Shown: positions 22,602-34,400, counted from the stretch's first letter. The stretch: DNA of 64,000 nucleotides from Oreohelix idahoensis (GCA_024509875.1 JAMPIV010019856.1:434001-498000); one strand, 5' to 3'. A program made the numbers and translations. The notes: generated by a model from the sequence alone, not told the origin.

Positions 22602-23650
22602 GATTTACTCTTATTGTGCCTTTTCAATAGTCAAAAATACGGTAATCTTATAATATTATTACTTTATGAATAATATTTTCAATAATAATAACACCACTTC
22701 AAATTCACTCAACTTGATGCATTAATAGCAAAAGATGTAGATGTTAACAATGGAGCATAAAAGAAAAGTACAAACAGTAGACAGAATACAGTGATCAGAG
22801 CCCAAAAAAAGAGAATGCAAATGGGAAACTAAGGTAGAATTATATGAAATAGAACAATGGAGAAAAAATATAGCTCTATTCACACATATGACCAGACATC
22901 ACGATTTTTTTTACAACATTAATGACATCTATTAAATCAAAGATAGTCAGGTAAGAAAGACAATCTTACAAACAATAATGTAGCAAACTGAAGAAAAAGA
23001 CAATAATTGACTGGACAACAATTACAAATGGTACACTTAACAAGACTTCACAGCTAACAGTCACAGGTAATGATTATTTCAATAATAGCCGATTCACACA
23101 GCATTGTAAAGCCGGCCCCACTATTTGAAACAATCACTTTCCAAACCCTAAAGAAACGCTTATGAATCTATCGACCAGTCGAAACGGTATTGATAGAAAC
23201 ATAAGTCCCGCCTACCTCCCACAGATTAAACAAAACACACCATTAAAACATGAAACATAAATTCTGAAACAATATGCCGGCAAACAAATATAATCTAGTC
23301 ACACGATGTATGAAACAATAAACATGACTTATCTGAATGCCAGGGCTCAAAATCCTCCTAGTTCCAATGGCTGTTCCTCCCAGCACTGATGCGAACTGGA
23401 TACCAAGACCGCTCACTAGGTCCACACGTTGATACAGCTGACTCGATTCAGAATACATTTGATTCATCGACGCCAGAAAAATTCACCATCTTCGGCAGAA
23501 AAATTGATGATTTCATACATCAAGGATGCAGATATGATATTCTTGATTACTTGCTCTTTAGAGACTTGCAGACATGAAGGACTGTAACGTGGAAAACTAT
23601 TTTCCGGCCTTTTCATACTCTAGCAGACGACAGGCACGCGATTTTGAAAA
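22602..23650 (-). other. 5' leader of element C, no gene
   Basis: About 1 kb between the 5' LTR and the gag start, reading leftward. I find no convincing tRNA primer-binding site next to the LTR; the LTR edge near 23651 is itself altered relative to the other copy. Confidence 0.5.
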
Positions 23651-24462
23651 ATTGGGGTTGAAGCACGATTTCGTATCTAAAGAGTTGACGTAATGTCTTT
23701 AAACAGAAATGTAGTGATCACCGGCTTGTAGCTTCCAGAATGTAGTCATACACCGGCTTGTAGCCCCCAGAAATGTTAAGGAATAATTCTTTATCTGGAA
23801 GATGGTACAGATATTTCTTTCCTCACCGAGTTCATCTAGAGTATCTCAAGGGGTCTAGGGTTGAGTTTATTTTAAGTCCAGCTTTTGCAAAGTCCTCAAA
23901 CGTAAGGCTAATCTTCGATAGTAGAAAACTTCATAATGCCTGATTGAAGTTTTGCACAATATAAATTTTAATCAACGAAACGTAGCTCCTCAATGAAGGC
24001 ATCCATAAAATAGACAATGGCAATCTCTAGCCTGTCCATAAATCAGTCTATCGTCATGTAGACTACGGGAACAATGTCCGAGTCATCTTGCTGAAGTATT
24101 TAATATAATATTTCTCGCTCATTCCATTCATTTCAGCACTTGACAAATCCGTATAAATATAATCACGCTTAGGCTCCAACTGTAGGACGACCTAGCTGAT
24201 ATGAAGAACATAAAACTCTATATCAAGAGTACACTTTCTGGAGCTCGTTGAAACACGACTTTCTCACACTGAGAATACACAGCCAAAGAGGCCGAACCAC
24301 AGCTCAAATCCTCGAACTGAAGTCGGCAATGAATCGTCTGCTTAAAAATCAGCAGACTATGTGACGTACTTCATGGGTAGTCCTAGTAACGCTTGTCAAC
24401 AAGGAAATAAGTACATAAACACTGTCGAGGCGATAGAACCAGTTATGAATCTAGTCATAACA
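23651..24462 (-). repeat. 5' LTR of element C
   Basis: 812 bp matching 7150-7960 with scattered substitutions. The outer edge (plus-strand 24462, ...cataaca) is identical in both copies. The inner edge at about 23651 lacks the last 20 bp present in the other copy. Confidence 0.85.
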
Positions 24463-24750
24463 GTTTCACTGTGGAGATGCGGCACAATGTCTGTTGGCAG
24501 TCCATGAGACTGGCAAAGTGGATCTCCACAAAGGTATGGTGGAGAAGAAACCAGTCTCCGTATTGAGGGACACTGGGTGTACCACAATCGGGGTGCGTCG
24601 GTCGTGTATCGACGAGTCCTGCCTTACAGGCAAAACTGTAAAGTGTACTACATTTGGGGGCAAAGTTGAGTCTTACCCCAGGCGTGTATTAATGTGGACG
24701 ATCTAATCGTCGGCAATGTACGGGGAGTACATAGGGCCATGGGTGTGGCG
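24463..24750 (+). pseudogene. Element B protease
   Basis: This resumes the reading of element B after element C. It has the retroviral-type aspartic protease motif RDTGCTTIG with the catalytic Asp at 24570, then VKCTTFGGKVESYP, the same blocks as in element C. A frameshift near 24685 separates this from the closing block DDLIVGNVRGV, which is read in the downstream frame (24694 onward). The domain looks shortened between those two blocks. In the family it processes Gag. Confidence 0.7.
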
Positions 24751-25164
24751 GGAGCAGACGCTCAGCAACACCATAGCCCCGAGAAGAAGGATCAGGTGGT
24801 CGAGGTATCGCTACCTGACAAGAAGTTACATCTGAGACGTGGTTCACGGCAAGTACCAAGTGATATGCGTAGGAACGGTAAAGGCAGATGTGAGGGCCTG
24901 AGAGCGAATAACCGCGCGATATGGGTCCGAAATGTTCCCCTTAGTGCTAGTTGTCGCACACTCAGACGAGTGTTTAATGAGGTCGCGCCGGTTAAGTTCG
25001 TGGAGGTATTGTCATTGCGGGACAATACTAAAGTTGCACTTGTGACTTTCGCGAATAGGTGGGGTGCGCGTGATGCAGTCAGGTGGAAGCACATGTCGTT
25101 ACTTCATTACCACCTGCTGATACTCCAGCAATTGCAAGGGATAGGTATTGGTTTCGCGTGCTAG
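24694..25164 (+). CDS. Element B C-terminal protein with RRM-like domain
   Basis: An intact frame of about 156 codons continues from the end of the protease; the first codon is GTG, and it is more likely a continuation of the polyprotein than an independent start. After about 35 polar residues and a basic stretch (LHLRRGSRQVPSDMRRNGKG) comes a segment with the shape of an RNA-recognition motif. It has an RNP2-like strand IWVRNVPL, a helix TLRRVFNEV, a strand VKFVEVLSL, and an RNP1-like strand TKVALVTFAN followed by ARDAV. No integrase or RT follows; the frame ends 785 bp before the 3' LTR. RRM domains bind RNA. The assignment rests on pattern only, and a structural comparison would be the test. 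Confidence 0.55.
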   Translation: MDDLIVGNVRGVHRAMGVAGADAQQHHSPEKKDQVVEVSLPDKKLHLRRGSRQVPSDMRRNGKGRCEGLRANNRAIWVRNVPLSASCRTLRRVFNEVAPVKFVEVLSLRDNTKVALVTFANRWGARDAVRWKHMSLLHYHLLILQQLQGIGIGFAC

Positions 25165-25948
25165 TAGTGTCTTTCGGTTAAAGCGAACCGAACAGTGGAG
25201 TCTGACCAACGCAACTAGTACTATTCTGATGAATATGAGTTGTTCTAAGCTACTGTATAATGTTTTGTGGTGTCCAGTCGGAAATATTTACATGTGTAAG
25301 TGGGGTGCAATGAATTGCTACCACATTTGAGATGTTTTGTAAACTTGTAAAGATCATGTTATGCTTTGCAATACATATGGTTATGCTATACTATGTTGTA
25401 CTTTGCAATCTATGTATCATGGTGCAATAAAGGCGATTTGCTATAGAATGAATGCGATGTATATTTAATCCATGTTACATATGAGTGTTATTCTATGAGA
25501 GTATTTATTACTGGAGGTGCGTAGATAAGGGCTTATATGAATGTTACTATCCCTGGTGTAATTTTGAATTTATGTATTATGAGGACATAAAGGCAAGTAA
25601 CTATAAAATTGAATTGACTTTATACCTGAATTTTTGGAAAGGATTGGGTATACTAGTTGTACGTATCATGTTTTGTATACCTAGGTAATAGTTACCAGGG
25701 GAGGTCAGTCGTTGTTATTTTTCACGATTGCCAGAACCTGGGATAACATATGTTATACTCATGTTGTGTTTTGTGGATAGGTGGAGAAGGCATGAACGAC
25801 AATGGCGGTGGAATATATGGCATTCTCTAGTCAGATGTGGAGATGCTATGATGGCATATGTTCGTCCATACTCCGAGGGGGTCGGGCGAAGCTTTTCCGG
25901 TGGAAGAAAACTATTTTTTTCTTTCTTAGGGGTGGTGGGGGTGGTGGA
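25165..25948 (+). other. 3' non-coding part of element B, ending in polypurine tract
   Basis: No coding homology. The last 21 bases (25928-25948, aggggtggtgggggtggtgga) are purine-rich with a few T and directly abut the 3' LTR, as expected for the plus-strand primer tract. Confidence 0.6.
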
Positions 25949-27480
25949 TGTCACAGCGCTATTTCGCGGTGACGGAAAATTAGACTGGCAACATTGCTAA
26001 CTTGGAGTTTTGGCAACATTGGATTAAATACCCGCATGTCATGTGACCGGACGGGAAGCGGGTATTCTGGGTGCCAAGATTTGCAGTGATCGTCTAGTCA
26101 TGTCCGGGAGCGGACGTACTGGGTTATTCCCAGCCCAGCATGATTGTTGAGAAGAGTTGTCCATGAGATTCATATTATAAGTTCTGCCTTCCTGCGGAGT
26201 ATTTGGATTGGAGTGTATAATTTTAGTTGGGATGTTAACTATAGTGCGTTTTACAATGTTAGCCGCGGTTTAATATTCAATATCTCTGCAATCGTAATTG
26301 TTGCAACTTTGCATATGACCTAATGATTGCTATGTCCCGAGGGGGACATTTTTCCCTCGTTAACAAACTTATGGTTTTAAATTTTCTTATTTTAAAGTAT
26401 ACAAAATCGACCACCTCCCAGTCCAACCTTAATATGATAGGGCTTATCCCGTCATATTTGTGAGCTATTTCGATTTAACATCTTGAACGTATTTCACGTG
26501 ATTTCCCCCGTGTTTCAGCTCACTAACGCACTGTTTTGAACATTACATTGATCCTTCCGGTGCGTTCAGTTACCGTTCTACTGATTGTGTATTTCAGTGC
26601 ATAGGCGGAATTTTCGGTATTCTCGGTCTGTAATACAATGGGTATGAAAGTCAAGTTCCTTACACTGCATACAGTGGCAGTGAAGATGTATAAATATTTC
26701 TGCAGAGAAGCTAAGCGTGGTAAACTGTATCGGAGTCTCTCAAATCCTGAAAAGAGAACTATTCACGCTTTGGGTTTAAGTAAACGCTCATTTCATCAAT
26801 TACTCAAAGCTAGCTCCTCTAACATTCGAATTGTATAGACGCCTATGCCGAAAATATGCAACTTCCTTCATTTACGGTAAATTATTTTCTTCCAGGACAA
26901 AATAATTACTTCGTGAAAAAGAGATCAAAGGAATTAGCCGTTGCAAGAAAAGAACACTACCTGCAACACTGAATTTTATAAAAACTTTGGGACATTGAAA
27001 ATATAAGACCACATGCAAAAAATCATGTTTATCAGTGCAAGTAATATGGAGATATTTGAAGTCAATCGTTGACCGATCTTTTTGAAACGCTCTATAGTGT
27101 CATTTTCCTACATACCGCAGAGTACTTTTGTCAAATTTTGAAGGATTTTTTTCATTTTATAGATTAGGGCCGCTGTGTGAGCTGTAATCAGTTCATTGTT
27201 AATACTAGCAGGGCATATTGAGTTATATGCGGTTAGTAGTTAAATATAGTGAGTCTTGGTTTGCTCTGTCACGTATGTATGTTTCTATATATATAATTAA
27301 TGTATTTCTAGCCTTGTGTGGCGATATTGTGTGCATTCGATCATTAAATGGAAATTCCTGTTAAAGGTGTTATTCTTATTGTCAGTATCATATGTGGTGG
27401 TCGTACCTTTGGAAGGACGAGCCTTGTTTATCATTAGTGATGGTGTGTTTGCAAATCCACTGCATATTATATATTTGACA
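25949..27480 (+). repeat. 3' LTR of element B, interrupted
   Basis: It matches the 5' LTR (2557-3235) from TGTCACAGCG to the end TTGACA, but is split at 26241/27095 by a TIR transposon. Divergence from the 5' copy is visibly higher than between the LTRs of element D, so element B is the older insertion. Confidence 0.85.
26242..27094. mobile_element. TIR DNA transposon with TA target duplication
   Basis: The 5' LTR of element B has the uninterrupted site aacTAgtgtc. In the 3' LTR this is split by 853 bp flanked by TA on both sides (26240-26241 and 27095-27096). The inserted piece starts TAGTGCGTTT and ends AAACGCTCTA, inverted ends matching at 9 of 10 positions. TA duplication and short inverted ends fit the Tc1/mariner or pogo superfamilies. 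A 66-codon frame (26638-26838) with a possible helix-turn-helix (NPEKRTIHALGLSKRSFHQL) may be a remnant of a DNA-binding domain. No DDE/D catalytic core is present, so it is non-autonomous. Confidence 0.8.
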
Positions 27481-28063
27481 CAGATGACATACTATTATTT
27501 TAGGAGGCGACTTTAACTGTGGTTTGACAGATTTGGACGTGATGAGCGGAGTAGTTAGAGCACAGATAAGGAGAGCAAACAGAGAAGACGCACACCAACT
27601 AGACATAATACAAATTATAATGGACGCCCACAGTTTATTAGATGCCTACAAACACACACAACCTCATGGTATTGAAACAACCCATGCTTCCACAGCACAC
27701 CATAGAGCTGCACGATTAGACATAATATATGTACCATCAACACACCACATAATTCAAGCAAAACACTTGCCAGAAGCTCTCAAGTTCACAGATCTCAAAG
27801 CAGTACTCGCAGCCACAAATACTACACAGGTTAGCACAGGTTCCAAACGTTCCCCACACTGGAAATTCAACAACACTTTGCTCCAAAACAAAACGTCCGT
27901 AGACCACATGATTAAACGAATTCTCACATACATAAGAGAGATAAGTAGAAAATATTCAACAACACTGGAAAACACTTAAAAGAACCATACGCGAACGAAT
28001 GTAGCTAATGTCATCCATCATACACAGACAACGCAAACAACAAGAGACATTAATACAGAAAGC
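27481..28063 (+). pseudogene. LINE-A ORF2, endonuclease C-terminal half
   Basis: Directly after element B the endonuclease reading resumes: the LGGDFNCGLT block (catalytic Asp and Asn, about 27503-27530), then SLLDAYK, and RAARLDIIYVPSTHHI, which carries the late Asp, and ALKFTDLKAV in place of the usual S-D-H block. It runs open from 27524 to 27979 and then continues past a stop. It is cut at 28064 by element D. Confidence 0.7.
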
Positions 28064-30558
28064 TGTCACGTAGGGTTTATATTCATTTAATTTCCTACAT
28101 CTTCTTCCTATTCTTTCACCCGATTTCTCTCTTTTATTATCTCTGTATTTCATTTTTCCTGTATATTTTTCATCCATTCGTTTTTTTGCGAATATTATTT
28201 TCATATAATTCGCAAACTTTACCTGTTTTCCTTTCTCTAAAACTGAGAATCGCACCTGGGTGGTATTGCGTACATGTCAGTCGCGCTGGTCGGATGATAG
28301 GCGTGAATTTACAGCATTCGCTAGACATTCGTCTGAGGGTCTCTGGCCTGGGGCGTGAAAATTCACCCGAGGGACATGGAAAGTAGACAGAGAGTCTGCA
28401 TTTCAGTAAACGCATGAGGTTTTTCGTCAGAAAAAAACCCGGCTTAGCGTGAAAATCCACTCCGCACTGCAGACGGTGGTCTGAGATTTGCAACTCATGC
28501 AAGCCCTCGGCCACTGATGGCTGTTACGTCACGCGATAAGCGGACGAAGGTGTTATACGGACAGGGGAGACTATTTCGCTTGGCGAAATAAGATTAGGAT
28601 CCTGTGTCCGATTTTAAAGATATTGGCCAAGTTTGAAACTTTAATTTCATTCTCGCTCATAGACTCACAGTAGATAGGTTGCTCGTAAACAGAATAGCTG
28701 TTAGCGAAGTATCTCAGTTTGTTTCGGCAATTTGTCGAACTTCTAGACTTCCAGAAATATTTTCAGCATTTTATTCTTAAGTTGTGCGACTACCTGTAAT
28801 TCTGTGGTTGAGGTAATTAATATGATAGATATATAGATTTTGTGAGTGTTAAAGTGTTAAATCGCTTAATTCATTTTAATCTATTTCTTTAGCGCAGAAG
28901 AGAAATAAAGTGGTAGGCTATTATATTTTCTAGGGAAGCATTCAGTGGAAAGCAGAATAAAATTAAAATTTCTAGCTTATAACGGCAATTGTAGCTATTT
29001 ATGAATTTAATTTAACCGCTAATACTCAGTCGAGTGTATTTTTCTAAACTAACGTATAAACTCTAGAATCGAGCCTCATGAATGGTGACGGAATACGCAC
29101 GTGTTCCTAATTCATGAGGATTGCTGATTTTTAAATATAACTTACGTCACGGGAAGTTTAAATGATAAGCAAAGCTCTCTGCTTGCAAGTTTAAATGTAA
29201 GTTATAACCAGTACAGATTCTGTTTATTATATTATATGTGTTATTTTTCCTCCACACAGTGAAAGTTTTGGGGTGACCCTAACTTTACCAGCACCTAGTA
29301 GTAGTTTCCATACTTGTGAAGAAATAGACAGTCCTTATTTTGAACCACGTGGGTTTCTTAAGTACCACTGGTCTAACAGTGCATATGCAACCCGAGTTAG
29401 CCAGAAATACCATATCCCAATAACGGGTTTTTCAAAGACTGTAATGATAAATACTGGACCTTGGAGCCAGATCTTAATTTCTTCTAGAAAAACTCTACGT
29501 AATCTTTCTGCCTGGTGGCGCGAAATACTTCTAGTATTAACTAACATTTCCCGACTAGATATATATATATTTTTTGTGGACAAATCTGTGGTGTGACTAA
29601 AGTGAATCCTATACTGAGGGAAGGCACCGACCTGACATTCATCATTTCTAGAAACCTACGCTATTGACACTGTGCTCTGCTAACTCCCGCGCCTGGAATA
29701 ATTGTTAGGTGACTTAATCAGACATTTGAACAAATTTGCACACCCAAGTAGTCGTTCCCGGAGACTCCGAGTTAAATACGTCTTTTGGAACTGGGGACTT
29801 CTTGGCAGAAGACTGCATTTTTTGAGTCTGTGTGAAAATCTAAAATCAGTGTGTTCCAAGAGGCAGCGAGCAAAGTCGTGAGTACATGTATGAGAGGCCA
29901 TGGCGGAATGAATGAGTGTACGCTGGTTTGAGTGATATTTTCACTATTATATCTTTGACACCCTGTTGTTGTCCTATTTTTTTTTCAATCTGCATAATTT
30001 GTTGCTAAGGCTAGAGTTCTTGTGTTTTTTGTCTTAGGTTAAATCAGATTTTTTTCAAACTCTGTGCATATAATTACGAGATAAAACAAAGAAAAACTCT
30101 TAGACTCAAACCCTATGTATCTGTGACTCGGGCGCCATCATCTGTTCTCTTAACGGGGCCGGGCTAAACCTAGAGTTAACACTATAACGGGGCTATCATC
30201 CTTGCAACATTTCCTTGAATTTTTTATGACTATGTGTATATGTATTTTCCTTGATGTACTTTCTTTGATGTTGTGAGCCGATTTTTTTTCCTGATATTAA
30301 AATCGCTCTTGAACTTAATAATAGTGTTTGGTCAGCTCGTTCTAGATAATATATATATCATTGTTATAGTTTTCCCACGTCTGTGTGTTTACCTGTCGTC
30401 ACGTGTATGTGCGTGCCTGTGAGTGATAGAAATATACGTAATATGTATATTGGTGTAGTCTGTCTGACGCTGTAACAACTGTTGTAGAAGATAGGTGAGA
30501 GAGAGAAGAATTCTTTTCGCTTTCAGAGACAGCCACTATATCAAAATCTATCATCTCA
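28064..30558 (+). repeat. 5' LTR of element D
   Basis: 2495 bp, starting TGTCACGTAG and ending CATCTCA. Very long for a Gypsy LTR. It contains a hairpin ATTTCGC-ttg-GCGAAAT (about 28572) and an inverted pair CCTCATGAA/TTCATGAGG (about 29075 and 29113). Both are preserved in the other copy. Small ORFs in it (for example 29273-29596) have no recognisable domain and one is shifted in the other copy. Confidence 0.92.
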
Positions 30559-31482
30559 CGTGTGTGGAAATTCTATTACCTTTCACTAACTCTCACTGAG
30601 TCTATCACCTATTCAAACCTATTCAGAAGGGACCAAACCTAGTCTTAATTCTCCTATCGAAAATCGACGACAAATGGTCGCTCGTTACCGGGAATTGAAC
30701 CCAAAATCCTAAGGCGATACGAAAAATGGGTTCTCGCCCGTAGGATTTTTGAACTTAGAATAGGAAGACGAGTACGACAAATGTGGACTCGTCTATCTGG
30801 ATTTTGAACTTAAGATTCTGTATTCTGATATAGAGTAAGAGTGTGATGTCTTGTGACTGTGTATCTTTTAAAAAAAATATTACCCCCTAGACTAGCGATC
30901 TGTTTACGGGCGTGCTGACCACACAAACTAATAAGTTTTTTTTTTTTCCACAGCATCTTTGAATAATATACATTTTGGTTACAGGTTGATTTTGTCGGGA
31001 TATATGTTAACTGCTGATTGTAATACTAAATGCTGGTAAAGTGGTGAGTGTATAACATTCACTGGGTACTGAGGCAGAACGGCGTTTGAACTAAGTTAAG
31101 GAGTGTGTTTCGGACTTTTTGTCCAGATTAATTCCCTCCCTTACCCGATCTGACTTCAGGGGCGAACTTATAGTGGATTTTTTAAAAATTAAGGGATTAT
31201 TTTTCTCTTTAATTTTTGCAATATTCTTTTGCTTTTCCACTGTAGCAACTTATTTTTCAGTTGTAATCTTAACTACCATTTAGTTGGCGTAGTCGTGTTT
31301 TGCATTAAGTGCTTTATTGCCGATAATAGCAGCGATAGTTAGATTTTATTTTGGAGGAGGTATCCCAGGGTTAAATATATCATCTTTTGATTTTTTTGGT
31401 AATTTTTTTCTCGTAAGTGGTAGGAACCAGGTTATTCTTTTTCCTATTTTCTTTCTCCAACAGTCTCAGTCACTGACATAAT
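30559..31482 (+). other. Leader of element D with three tRNA-3'-end-like motifs
   Basis: 924 bp, no gene. Directly after the LTR there is no classic primer-binding site. At 30675 the sequence TGGTCGCTCGTTACCGGGAA, continuing into TTGAACCC, is the complement of a tRNA 3' end (CCA tail, T-arm with TTCAATT). Two diverged versions follow at about 30727 (TGGGTTCTCGCCCG, then GGATTTTTGAACTTAG) and 30784 (TGGACTCG, then GGATTTTGAACTTAAG). They could be primer-binding sites displaced from the LTR, or remains of a tRNA-derived repeat. Confidence 0.5.
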
Positions 31483-34400
31483 ATGGCCGAGAGGGCAAAG
31501 CTTAGACAACTCCTCAGGGACGAAGCGAGAGAGGAGGGACTGGAAGGAGAGGAAGCGAAAGCTTTTGTCAGAGACGAACTTGAGAGATATGATGCGGAGA
31601 GGAAAGCAGCTGAAGCTAAAGAGGAAAAAGAAGAACTCAAGAGGAAAGAAGCAGAAGCTAGAGAGAGGGAAAGGGAAGACCGTCTTTTGCAGCAGAAGAA
31701 AATGGACGAGGAAATGGAAATTCGCAGGATGCAGCATGAGGAAAGAGAGAAGGAAAGACAGCAGGAGGAAAGAGAGAAGGAGAGACAGCATTTGGAAAGA
31801 GAAAATGAGCAACGACGACAGCATGAGTTGGCTCTTAAGGCTCTAGAAGTCCAAAGTCTTGGCGCTGCCTCTACCTCCAGCAATGGAGAGTCTTCTCCTC
31901 ATTCTTCCTTAACTGATCCTTCTAACACTCAATCTCTTCAACTCAACGCTATGTCTTTCACCCTTGAGTCTTTCCCTTGTCCAAATGAGAAGATTGACAC
32001 TTGGCTAGAAAAATTTGAGAAAATTGCAACTCTGTACGGTTTAGAGAGGTCGCGTTGGAACATGAAACTTTCCCAGGCCCTAAAAGGTTCTGCTTATGAT
32101 GTTTATTCTAAGCTGGAAAGTAGCCAACAAGACGACTACGATGTGTTGAAGAAAGCGTTACTGGAGCGCTTTGAAATGAACGCTCGCAAGTTTTTGCAAC
32201 TGTTTCGCAACAGCCGGAAAGAGAATTCTGAAACTTTTCACCAGTTCTCATCTCGTCTTAAGGGATATCTAACAAAGTGCCTTGAGCTTTCGCAGCTCCC
32301 CTCTACCTATGAAGGTCTTGAGGAACTTGTTCTAACTGAACAAATAAAGAACACTTTGTCTGCTGATACCCGGAGATTTCTCGCTGAGCAGGGGGCAGAA
32401 AAACTTGAAGACATTTTGGAAAAGTCTGAGCGTTATCACAATGCGCTGGCTGAACTACCGGCCACAAAGCGGAAACCGACAGAGGAGCATTTTCGAAAAC
32501 ATAACCTAGAGCAATCTTCTCAGGCTTCTAACCAAAACAACCACAGAGAAACTGGACCTCAAAACCCCCCTCCTGAAAAATCCAAGTTCTACAAGAACAA
32601 GTACCCCAACCACCCCAAACATCCTGATCAACCCGACCGCCCTACATGGCAGCGTAGCCAGAAAGGACAAGGTGGCAAAGGGAGAACCCCTGAGCACGGG
32701 ACATATGATCAGACCGAGCACACCGAGCCGAAACGCATCGGATGCTTATTGACAGTCTCGCAAGGCGGAATTATTGACAGTGATTCCCAACCTGTTGGGG
32801 ATAGACCCTCAACGCGAGGTACTGTTACTTTGAACGGTTCTCAAACTTCTTGCTTATTTGACACGGGGCTTTCTTACGATTGCATTGTTGCCAGAAACCT
32901 GGTTAAACCCGGTCAAGAGACAGGAGAGACCGTCAAACTTTGTGGAGTTCGTAAGAGTGATGCACCTACAGCGCTTCCCATCGCATTGGTGGAGATACAC
33001 TCTGACTTTGTCAGAGGTGTGATCAAAGCGGCTGTTATGGATGATCCCATCTACCCAGTCATACTTGGCGGGAGATACGTGTGTATTGGGAAACCGGAAG
33101 AGCCGATTGTGGCAGCAGTAACTACAAGAGGGCAAACCAAGAAGGAACGGGAGCCTGCGCCTAATTTGTTACCTATGGAACTTAAAGAAGCGCAATACAA
33201 GGACCCTACTTTGGCACCCTGCTTTAGGAAACTGCCCATGGCTAAGGAACCCACACAGCACGGGGACATTTTTTCAGAGGATGGCGTACTTTATCGGAGA
33301 ACGGGCAAGCCTGACCAAGGTTACAACCAGCTCCTAGTACCGAAACAGTACAGAAGCCAAATCCTAGAAATGGGGCACTCTCTTCCCTTTAGCGGACATA
33401 TGGGACAGAACGCCACAAACCAACGTATAACCACTCATTATTGGTGGCCAGGAGTAAATACTGATATTATCAGATATGTCAAATCCTGTGCCCAGTGCCA
33501 ACGTGTGCCACCCAAGCAACGGGCACCCCCAGTCCACATGGGTGAAATGCCAATAATGGGAACACCATTCGAACGGGTTGTGATCGACATTTTAGGGCCT
33601 TTCGAAAGGACTAAAAGAAGGAACAGGTTCATCCTGACCTTAGTCGATACATGCACTTTATGGGCAGAAGCTATCCCGCTAACATGCGCAGATGCCAAGC
33701 ATGTCGCAGAAGCCCTCGTGCAGATTTTCACTCGGTTGGGATTCCCTCAGCAAGTGTTGACGGATAATGGATCTCCATACCGAAACCTGTTGATGGATGA
33801 GATCGTTAAGATCTTGAGGACCCAGCACATCCACACTAAGCCATATACTCCGGCCGGAAATGGGCTCGTGGAACGTGCTAATGGAAACCTCACCATGATG
33901 CTAAGTAAGCTGGCACAAGTGAAACCTGAAGATTGGGATCTCTGTATTCCTGCAGCATTATTTGGCTACAGAGAATCTCCTCATACTTCCACAGGATTAC
34001 CGCCAGCTACACTCTTATTCGGCAGACCCATTAAGGGCCCGCTTGAAGCCTTACTTCAGTCTCTGACAGACGAGAAGGCTGATGAGACAGTTGTCTCAGC
34101 CAGTAAATATGTGTCGGTTTTAAAGGAACGGTTGAAACTAGGGTGGGACCTAGCAACGACTAACTTTAAGCGAGCACGCACCAAGCACGCTAACCGATAC
34201 AGGAAAGTCGCGGAAGAGAGAGAACTGGAAGCAGGAGAGAAAATTTTGGTGTTGCTCCCTACCGAGAACAACCAACTGAAGATCGGATGGCAAGGGCCGT
34301 TTACCGTCCTGAAAAAGATTTCTAAGGCTAACTACCAGATCTCTATTGAAGGAAAGGAGAAGGTTTTCCATTTAAATCTCTTAAAGAGATACTTGGAAAA

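Larger units (their letters stand above)
7131..24462 (-). mobile_element. Element C: Gypsy-type LTR retrotransposon in Gmr1-like order
   Basis: Direct repeats at 7131-7960 and 23651-24462 flank a minus-strand set: gag, protease, integrase, reverse transcriptase, RNase H. The minus-strand LTR starts TGTTATGAC and, at the 7131 copy, ends CTTAACA (TGTTA/TAACA ends). A purine tract of 17 G followed by AAGT sits directly upstream of the 3' LTR on the minus strand. Flanking pentamers gttac (7126-7130) and gtttc (24463-24467) look like a target duplication with one change. Integrase lies before RT, the reverse of ordinary Gypsy and the hallmark of Gmr1-like elements. The interior carries a solo LTR, a LINE, a SINE and other insertions, which explains the 17-kb length. 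Confidence 0.85.
2557..27480 (+). mobile_element. Element B: LTR retrotransposon with gag, protease and RRM-like domain
   Basis: Direct repeats at 2557-3235 and 25949-27480 (the latter enlarged by a TIR transposon) begin TGTCACAGCG. The 5' copy ends in GTGACA, so the LTR has TGTCAC/GTGACA ends. The purine-rich tract before the second copy reads aggggtggtgggggtggtgga. Flanks read cagga on the left and cagat on the right, a possible degraded 5-bp target duplication inside LINE-A. Internally I can place gag (about 5860-7125), protease (24463-24750) and an RRM-like domain (to 25164). I find no reverse transcriptase, RNase H or integrase in plus-strand sequence outside the nested element C. Its gag and protease resemble those of element C, so it is Gypsy-related. 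Confidence 0.8.

Noticed and set aside
24694..25164. Independent host RNA-binding protein gene
   Set aside because: It continues the protease reading of element B and sits before its purine tract and LTR, so it belongs to the element.
28064..30558. Host gene duplication flanking element D
   Set aside because: The two 2.5-kb copies have LTR-type ends, a purine tract before the second, and interrupt a LINE reading frame.
31444..31883. Antisense Leu/Ser/Phe-rich frames
   Set aside because: Mirror image of the Glu/Lys/Arg coiled coil of element D gag.
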